Positions 23,642-29,328 of a DNA stretch of 29,328 nucleotides are shown here, piece after piece. The notes below the pieces were generated by a model. That model searched no databases. It saw nothing but the letters and a program-made list of their open reading frames with translations, and was not told where the DNA came from. This DNA is from Bdellovibrionales bacterium (GTDB taxonomy: Bacteria; Bdellovibrionota; UBA1018; CAIMNF01): NCBI GenBank assembly GCA_947457605.1, contig CANGWP010000007.1, positions 1 through 29,328 on the forward strand. The letters are read 5' to 3'. Positions within the stretch are counted from its first letter, which is position 1, and every line of letters starts with the position of its first letter. The translations under genes and the position numbers were made by a program.

Positions 23642-25015
23642 TTACTTTCGATTGGCGCTGGCAAACGCCTCGCCAGAACGGAAAATCCCGTGAAGGAGAC
23701 CAAGGGATTCAGAAAACTCACCGGATTCGCTCACTTTTTGACGCAAGAACTGCTGAATCCTGTCCTGCACTGCGATCGCCTGATCGATCCTAGGATTGGA
23801 ACCTTTGGCATATGCACCAATGTTGATGATGTCTTCAGCTTGCTGGTACACAGCCATCCACTCTTTTACCTGGCCAGCCCATGCTTTCTGCTCCTCTGAG
23901 ACCACGGCATTCATAACCCGTGAGGCCGAGGCAAGCACATCTATGGCAGGGAAATGGTTCCTCTGGGCAAGTTTTCTGGAAAGTACAATGTGACCATCAA
24001 GAATGGAGCGCGCCGCATCCGCGATTGGCTCATCCATGTCGTCGCCATCCACAAGCACTGTATAGAGACCCGTGATGCTCTTCCCGTTTGCTCCGGTTCC
24101 AGCCCTTTCCAATAGCCGCGGCAATTGGGCAAATACACTCGGAGTATAACCCTTTGAGGCTGGCGGCTCCCCAAGGGACAATCCAATCTCTCTCTGAGCC
24201 ATGCAAAATCTGGTCACTGAATCCATCATCAACAGAACGTCATTTCCTGCATCCCGGAAGAACTCCGCAATCGTTGCAGCGAGAAAAGAGGCTCTGGTCC
24301 TGACCAATGCAGAACTATCGGAAGTTGCAACAATCACGATGGATCGCTTCAACCCCTCGGGGCCGAGATCCCGCTCAATGAACTCGCGGACTTCCCTGCC
24401 CCGCTCCCCAATCAGCGCAATCACATTCACGTCTGCCGCCGTTTTTCGGGCCATCATTCCAAGTAGAACCGACTTTCCCACACCGGACCCAGCCATGATG
24501 CCCATCCGCTGGCCTTTTCCGCAGGTCAAAAGTCCATTGATGGCCCGAACTCCGAGATCAAGCGGTTCTTCAATCATGGTTCTCGACAAGGGATCCGTAG
24601 GACGCCGGTAGAGCGAACGATACTCCACCGGCGTATCGGAGGTAAAAAGAGGCCCTCTTCCGTCAATGGGCATCCCCCGCCCATCGATCACACGCCCAAG
24701 AAGACTGCTGGAAACCGGAATGGATGAGTTTTTCTGTTTCAGACGCACAATGCTATCATTGTTGATTCCGGAAACCTCATCGAATGGCATAAGGAAAACA
24801 CGCTTGTCCTTGAACCCGACAATTTCAGCTTCTATCGGAGCGGAATACGCGTCTTGTTCATTCAGGATGACATCACAGATGCTGCCAATACTTGCTCCCG
24901 GCAGATAGGCTTCATAAATCAGGCCGAGTGTTCTAGTGATTTTCCCTGCTTCATCATAAAGAACAGTCTGATTCAAACGCTCTTCATATTTTTTCGGGGA
25001 AATGGTGTGATTCAT
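23642..25015 (-). CDS. fliI: Flagellar export ATPase FliI
   Basis: FliI is the hexameric ATPase of flagellar export. The 457 residues show an F1-beta-like N-terminal barrel (about 20-110), Walker A AGSGVGKS (175-182), the ERGREVREF catalytic region (204-212), Walker B VLLMMD (260-265), and the SASRVMN segment (363-369) with a helical C-terminus that binds FliJ. All key residues are present. The ATG overlaps the fliH stop as ATGA. Confidence 0.97.
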   Translation of the reverse strand: MNHTISPKKYEERLNQTVLYDEAGKITRTLGLIYEAYLPGASIGSICDVILNEQDAYSAPIEAEIVGFKDKRVFLMPFDEVSGINNDSIVRLKQKNSSIPVSSSLLGRVIDGRGMPIDGRGPLFTSDTPVEYRSLYRRPTDPLSRTMIEEPLDLGVRAINGLLTCGKGQRMGIMAGSGVGKSVLLGMMARKTAADVNVIALIGERGREVREFIERDLGPEGLKRSIVIVATSDSSALVRTRASFLAATIAEFFRDAGNDVLLMMDSVTRFCMAQREIGLSLGEPPASKGYTPSVFAQLPRLLERAGTGANGKSITGLYTVLVDGDDMDEPIADAARSILDGHIVLSRKLAQRNHFPAIDVLASASRVMNAVVSEEQKAWAGQVKEWMAVYQQAEDIINIGAYAKGSNPRIDQAIAVQDRIQQFLRQKVSESGEFSESLGLLHGIFRSGEAFASANRK

Positions 25016-25803
25016 GCATCACCCAATGACTTTTCAATCGATCCAAGCTGATTTTCAATCGATGCATTGATCCTGCTAAGATCAGTCTCAACTTTGCATC
25101 CTCCAAGACCTAACTCCTCAGTTCCCTCAATGTGAATGTTTCGGAGGTCCGGGATTTGAGACTTCAGGAAATCCTTGATGATCTCAAGGTTCTCAAAATC
25201 CTTCTTGCTGATCTTTACTCGAATGTGCTCTTTTGCGCCGAGTTTTTCAATCACGTGCACCAATAGACGCTTCACATATTCTCGATCGGCCCCCAGCTCT
25301 TTCAAGAGAATCTGCCTCGAAATCTGATAAACCAATTGAACAAGAAAAGACTCATTCGCGAGGTACAGATCCTTCTTGATAGAGTCGAATTCGCCCAGAA
25401 GTTTGGCGAAAGCCTCCTGGATGGGCCTTACTGATTCCCGATACTCGCTTTCCGCCACCGCAAATCCTTCCTTGCGGCCCATTTCCAGCCCTTCGTGATA
25501 CGCTCCGTCGCGTATCTCTTTCACCCTTGCCTCAACTTCGGCTCTGACGATACCCTCTACATGATCTTTTTCTTTTTTCTCAACCCCGAGAAACTTCTTT
25601 GAGGCTGGATGCAGGTTGAAGGATCCACTGTCTTTCTCCTCAAGCGAGGAAAGCGAACCAAACTTCTTCTTTACCTCGGCGTACTCGCTGATACCACTGC
25701 CACTCAGGGACCGTGGCTGAAAAGATTTAATCTCCACTTTTTCATTAGCGGAACCCTTAGGATCGAACCCCTGAATTCTTGAGGACCCCTTTTCTTCGCT
25801 CAT
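25012..25803 (-). CDS. fliH: Flagellar export ATPase regulator FliH
   Basis: FliH dimers hold FliI in check and link it to FliN in the C ring. The 263 residues have an unstructured first 80 residues, a helical middle (about 85-160, ARVKEIRDGAYHEGLEMGRK) and a C-terminal FliH/V-ATPase-E-like domain (about 165-263). The conserved pattern KISKKDFENLEIIKDFL and VETDLSRINASIENQL is present. The ATG shares one base with the fliG stop and the gene overlaps fliI by four bases. Confidence 0.93.
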   Translation of the reverse strand: MSEEKGSSRIQGFDPKGSANEKVEIKSFQPRSLSGSGISEYAEVKKKFGSLSSLEEKDSGSFNLHPASKKFLGVEKKEKDHVEGIVRAEVEARVKEIRDGAYHEGLEMGRKEGFAVAESEYRESVRPIQEAFAKLLGEFDSIKKDLYLANESFLVQLVYQISRQILLKELGADREYVKRLLVHVIEKLGAKEHIRVKISKKDFENLEIIKDFLKSQIPDLRNIHIEGTEELGLGGCKVETDLSRINASIENQLGSIEKSLGDA

Positions 25804-26819
25804 CAGACCAGAGCATCCTCTCCACCACCACGACTGATGATGAGCTTACCTTCATTCTCAAGTCGCTTCGCAACATTCACAATTTCTTGCTGAGCGGTCT
25901 CCACATCTGAAAGCCTGACGGGTGGCATTGCCGCAAGGTCCTCTCGAAGGAGGTCCGCGGCCCGCTTGGAAATGTTCTTGAAGATCTTTTCCTTGATCTC
26001 ATCTGGGGCGGTCTTCATTGCAATGGTAAGCTTGTCGTTTGGAACTTCCTTGAGCAACGTCTGCATCCCGCGATCATCAATGTAAATGATGTCTTCGAAT
26101 ACGAACATGAGCCTTCGGATCTCTTCCGCCAACTGCGGATCCCGCTCCTCCACCCGGGACATGATTCCCTGCTCGGTGTTCTTGTCCATGATATTAAGCA
26201 TTTCGGCAATCGGAGAAACCCCGCCAAGCTGCTGGGTGTCGATAGAACCTAGAGTTGCGAGTTCTTGCTTCAGGATTTCATCCACCTGGGAGAGCAATGA
26301 TGGCGAAATGAAGTCGAGGTTTGCAATCCTTAGAACCACTTCCGTTTGAACCGGCTCAGGAAGTTTTTTCAGGACTTCACATTTCTTGTCAGGACTAAGG
26401 TGAGCGAGAACCACGGCAGTGGTCTGCGGATGTTCATTGACAAGGAAATTTGCAAGAGTTCGCGGATCGACGAGCTCGAGAGCCTCCAGGGAGCGGCTTC
26501 CCTCGATTACCGCAAGCTGCCCCAGAACGGTCTTGGCTCTTTCTTCTCCCAAGGTCTCGAGAATGAAATCCTTTCCGGCTGCGTGACCAAAGATCAGCTG
26601 CTCCTCTTCTGAGATCTCGGCGTAAAACTCGTCGAGGACCTGCTTCACGACAGGAATAGGCACCTTGTTGACTTGCCCCATCGCGGTCACAAGTCGCTTC
26701 ACATCATTGTCCCTCATGTGCTTGAAGACTTCTGCAGTCACGCGATTCCCGAGAACATTCAGAAGAATCGCAGATCTTTCGAGTCCATTCAAACTTTCGT
26801 AGTCCTGTGCTTCAATCAT
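25803..26819 (-). CDS. fliG: Flagellar motor switch protein FliG
   Basis: FliG couples the MS ring to the C ring and receives torque from the stators. The 338-residue length is standard. Three domains are visible: N-terminal (1-100) that binds FliF, middle with Glu-His-Pro-Gln at 129-132, and C-terminal with the charged torque helix region (about 283-300, NISKRAADLLREDLAAMPPV). It lies 18 bases after fliF. Confidence 0.97.
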   Translation of the reverse strand: MIEAQDYESLNGLERSAILLNVLGNRVTAEVFKHMRDNDVKRLVTAMGQVNKVPIPVVKQVLDEFYAEISEEEQLIFGHAAGKDFILETLGEERAKTVLGQLAVIEGSRSLEALELVDPRTLANFLVNEHPQTTAVVLAHLSPDKKCEVLKKLPEPVQTEVVLRIANLDFISPSLLSQVDEILKQELATLGSIDTQQLGGVSPIAEMLNIMDKNTEQGIMSRVEERDPQLAEEIRRLMFVFEDIIYIDDRGMQTLLKEVPNDKLTIAMKTAPDEIKEKIFKNISKRAADLLREDLAAMPPVRLSDVETAQQEIVNVAKRLENEGKLIISRGGGEDALV

Positions 26820-26837
26820 GCAAACTCTCTCCAGCCA

Positions 26838-28523
26838 TTAGGCGCTAGCGTTTTTCCCTTTTTCTTCTTTTGGTTTCTTATTCGCAGAAATCCATTCCTT
26901 CAGGATCAATGCACCTTTTTGAGGATTATTATCGATCAAGGTAACGATCTTTTCACGAATCATCTCTCCTTCGACTTTTTCTGGATCCAAGCGATCCGGA
27001 AGATCTGGCACAACCTCGTCAAGCTGGGCAAGAGTGCTGCTCCTCTGAATTTTTTCCAACTCTTCAATGGTTTGCGGCAAGAAGGTTTCAACACTCTCGC
27101 TTGTATTCTCCGTCACCCAACGCACGTAAGGTCGGACAACCAGAAAGAAAAACAAGAGAACAATCAACCCGATCACGCCATAAACAATCATGCTCTGCAC
27201 GTATTTCCGAGTTGCGGTTGCATCGAGAATCCGCTGAGCCTCTTCAAAGTCTTCAGGCACGAATTCCATGTTCTTGAATTCCAAGGTATCCCCCCGCTTC
27301 TTGTCGAGCGCAAGGGTACCGTTGACAAGGGCCTCGAATTCCTTTATTTTCTCAGCGCTCCAGGCTTCAGATTTGATCTCGACCTTGCCATCCGCGCCTG
27401 TCGTCTTTACCTGCTTACTGTCAATCAGCACCGCCACAGAAAGCTTCTTCACAACACCTACCGGCCTCTGTGTGGTCCGCACGGTTTTCGGAATGTCATA
27501 GTTGACAATCTCGTTTGATTTCGCAGTGTTGTTCTTGATTGCATTCTGAGCCACCACTCCGGGCTGCTCACCCGGGGTATTTGATGTGGCTCCGGGAGCA
27601 CCCGAGGCAACCGGCCGAGACCCATCCATGGTCTCGTTGGTCTTTTGCTGGGAACGGATAGTAGCCCCATCCTGATCGAGAATGGTTTGAGTTTCCGAAA
27701 CAGCAGCAAAATCAAGGTCAGCAGTGACTCCAACTTTCACGTGCCCCTCTCCGACCACCTTGGCGAGGATATCTTCGACTCTTCGCTGGTAATCCTCCTC
27801 AAGCCTGCGCTTGAAATCGGTTTGCTCGGCGGTTAGACCTATGATTGAATCTCTCGGATTTTTGGAAAGCTCTTTGCCCATGGAATCAAGAACAACCACA
27901 TTTGCGGGGTCCATTCCCTCAACCGCACTGGACACCATGTGGGTGATTCCGAACACCTGTTTCTCGTTCAATAGATTACCACCCTCAAGATCCAAAACCA
28001 CGGATGCAGTCGGCTTTTTTTGATCCTCAACAAAAGCCGTCTTATCCGGAATCGCAAGATGGACTCTTGACCTCTTCACTCCCTTGATGGTGTTGATCGA
28101 ACGCATGAGTTCGCCCTCGAGAGCCCGCTTTTGATTTACCTTGTTCAAAAAACTCGTGGTCCCGAAAGACTGCTTGTCAAACAGCTCATAACCCACACCT
28201 GATGTCTGCGGAAGCCCCTGCATTGCGAGTTCGAGCCGAAGATCATTCAGGTACTCAGGCGGAACAAGAACCTGCTTTCCACTGGGATCAACCTGAAATG
28301 GTATTCGCTTTTCCCGGAGGAGCCGCATTACGTTTGCCGAGTCCTCGGCACTCATGGTCCCGTACGTGACCGGCTGATAACCCTGATGGGACGCCCAAAA
28401 AAACAACCCGCCAAGGATCAGGGCAATCGCCCCACCGGTCACCCCGAGCGCAAGCTTCCGACTTGCCGATAGACCTGAGAAAAAATCCTTTAATTGCGAA
28501 GAAATACGATTGAAAAAGTCCAT
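26838..28523 (-). CDS. fliF: Flagellar MS-ring protein FliF
   Basis: FliF forms the membrane ring on which the flagellum is built. The 561 residues have two membrane spans (about 25-45 and 452-472). Between them is a YscJ/FliF secretin-like region (GYELFDKQSFGTTSFLNKVN is diagnostic) and ring-building domains. A C-terminal cytoplasmic peptide binds FliG. AGGTG is six bases before the ATG, which lies two bases after fliE. Confidence 0.97.
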   Translation of the reverse strand: MDFFNRISSQLKDFFSGLSASRKLALGVTGGAIALILGGLFFWASHQGYQPVTYGTMSAEDSANVMRLLREKRIPFQVDPSGKQVLVPPEYLNDLRLELAMQGLPQTSGVGYELFDKQSFGTTSFLNKVNQKRALEGELMRSINTIKGVKRSRVHLAIPDKTAFVEDQKKPTASVVLDLEGGNLLNEKQVFGITHMVSSAVEGMDPANVVVLDSMGKELSKNPRDSIIGLTAEQTDFKRRLEEDYQRRVEDILAKVVGEGHVKVGVTADLDFAAVSETQTILDQDGATIRSQQKTNETMDGSRPVASGAPGATSNTPGEQPGVVAQNAIKNNTAKSNEIVNYDIPKTVRTTQRPVGVVKKLSVAVLIDSKQVKTTGADGKVEIKSEAWSAEKIKEFEALVNGTLALDKKRGDTLEFKNMEFVPEDFEEAQRILDATATRKYVQSMIVYGVIGLIVLLFFFLVVRPYVRWVTENTSESVETFLPQTIEELEKIQRSSTLAQLDEVVPDLPDRLDPEKVEGEMIREKIVTLIDNNPQKGALILKEWISANKKPKEEKGKNASA

Positions 28524-28525
28524 AA

Positions 28526-28873
28526 CTACACCTGCATCCTCATGATTTCTTTATAGGCCTCTAAAATCTTATTCCGCACCTGCATCGCGGTCTTCAGCGA
28601 AAGCTCGGCTTTTTGGATCTGCAACATTGTTTCATGAATATTCTTGCTCTTGCCCGCGACAATGTCTTTGATGGACTCATCCGCTTTCACCTGCTCCTCA
28701 TTGACCTCTTCAAGAGTCCTGGAAAGCGTCTCAAGAAATCCTCCGCCTTTGACTTCAGGAGCTCCGGATTCTCCTAAAGCTCCGGGAGCACCCTGCCGAA
28801 GAGAAATCGATTCGGAGGAGACCTTCCCCAGATCTGGATCAATCTGCCGGAACGAGTTTTGGATCGAGTTCAT
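28526..28873 (-). CDS. fliE: Flagellar rod-base protein FliE
   Basis: FliE joins the MS ring to the proximal rod. The 115 residues end in the FliE family helices (IHETMLQIQKAELSLKTAMQ, then RNKILEAYKEIMRMQV), following a Gly-rich linker (GGGFLETLSRTLEEVNEEQV). AAGGGG lies before the ATG. It is placed between flgC and fliF, the usual order. Confidence 0.95.
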   Translation of the reverse strand: MNSIQNSFRQIDPDLGKVSSESISLRQGAPGALGESGAPEVKGGGFLETLSRTLEEVNEEQVKADESIKDIVAGKSKNIHETMLQIQKAELSLKTAMQVRNKILEAYKEIMRMQV

Positions 28874-28885
28874 CTAAATCCCCTT

Positions 28886-29308
28886 CTATCTTCCGAGTTC
28901 CAAGGCCTTATTCGCCATCTGGGTTGCAGCACCAATTGCGGTTACATTCGCCTCATACGATCTCTGGGCACTGATCATGTCCGCCATTTCCTTCACGGGA
29001 TTCACATTCGGCATTTCCACATACCCTTCTGCATTGGCGTTCGGATCATCAGGCTTGTAAACCAAGCGCTGCGGCTTTTCATCTTCCTTCACATCCGTAA
29101 CGAGAACTCCCTGCACCGACTCATCCATTTTGCTCTCGAGAATGTCTCCGAAACTTTCCCGATCTGCGGTTGCAGTGAACTCCGTGTCCTTTCGCTTGTA
29201 ACCGACAGTCTCGGCGTTCGCGATATTGGAGGAGATCGTGTTCATTCGCTTCATCTGGGCATCAAGCCCCGAAGCACTGACCCTCATGGACGAAAAGAAA
29301 TCAGCCAT
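28886..29308 (-). CDS. flgC: Flagellar proximal rod protein FlgC
   Basis: FlgC is a rod subunit. The 140 residues start with MRVSASGLDAQMKRMNTISS and the rod motif NIANAETVGYKRKDTEF, and end with MADMISAQRSYEANVTAIGA plus NKALELGR, all characteristic. GAGGG lies about nine bases upstream at the window edge. flgB is expected just beyond the right edge. Confidence 0.96.
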   Translation of the reverse strand: MADFFSSMRVSASGLDAQMKRMNTISSNIANAETVGYKRKDTEFTATADRESFGDILESKMDESVQGVLVTDVKEDEKPQRLVYKPDDPNANAEGYVEMPNVNPVKEMADMISAQRSYEANVTAIGAATQMANKALELGR

Positions 29309-29328
29309 TATTTATTCCCTCCCCCTTC

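Overview
The window holds the tail of a type II secretion (T2SS) operon followed by a large flagellar cluster. The likely source is a Gram-negative, polarly flagellated bacterium of the Bdellovibrionota / former Deltaproteobacteria type. Three things point there: a GspN of the deltaproteobacterial kind, a MotE-like protein between fliJ and fliK, and the gene order flgC-fliEFGHIJ-motE-fliK-flgD-(TIGR02530-type)-flgE followed by fliLMNOPQR-flhB-flhA-flhF-fliA. This placement is inference from gene content and order; no phylogenetic marker is present.

Layout. Bases 1-3486 (+) carry the 3' end of a gspK-like gene, then gspL, gspM and gspN. gspM is interrupted by an in-frame TAA. Bases 3570-6219 (+) carry a lipoprotein, a beta-barrel outer-membrane protein and an EI24/CysZ-like membrane protein. 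Bases 6281-6487 (-) encode a lone Flp-type pilin with its own promoter and terminator. Bases 6703-7164 (+) encode a small protein with a possible degenerate PilZ fold. From 7173 to the right edge everything is on the minus strand and flagellar, read right to left. The upstream block is flgC, fliE, fliF, fliG, fliH, fliI, fliJ, motE-like, fliK, flgD, TIGR02530-type and flgE. flgB probably lies just off the right edge. A strong terminator follows flgE. The second block, starting at a predicted promoter, is fliL, fliM, fliN, fliO, fliP, fliQ, fliR, flhB, flhA, flhF and fliA.

How the genes work together. FliF and FliG form the MS ring and rotor, FliM and FliN the C ring, and FliL supports the stator. 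FliO/P/Q/R with FlhA/FlhB form the export gate, and FliH/I/J the export ATPase. FlgC and FliE belong to the rod, FlgD caps the growing hook, FlgE is the hook, and FliK measures its length. FlhF sets the pole and FliA is the sigma-28 factor for late genes. No flagellin, motor (MotA/MotB) or chemotaxis genes are in the window.

Most notable: the nonsense codon in gspM; two + strand genes whose -10 box lies exactly where it would put the transcription start on the A of the ATG (candidate leaderless mRNAs); an FlhF with altered GTPase motifs and no flhG beside it; a FliO with a large AMIN-like periplasmic part; a FliL with a nine-histidine linker; and a structured leader before flgE. No RNA genes, insertion sequences, CRISPR arrays or gene-free stretches over 300 bases were seen.
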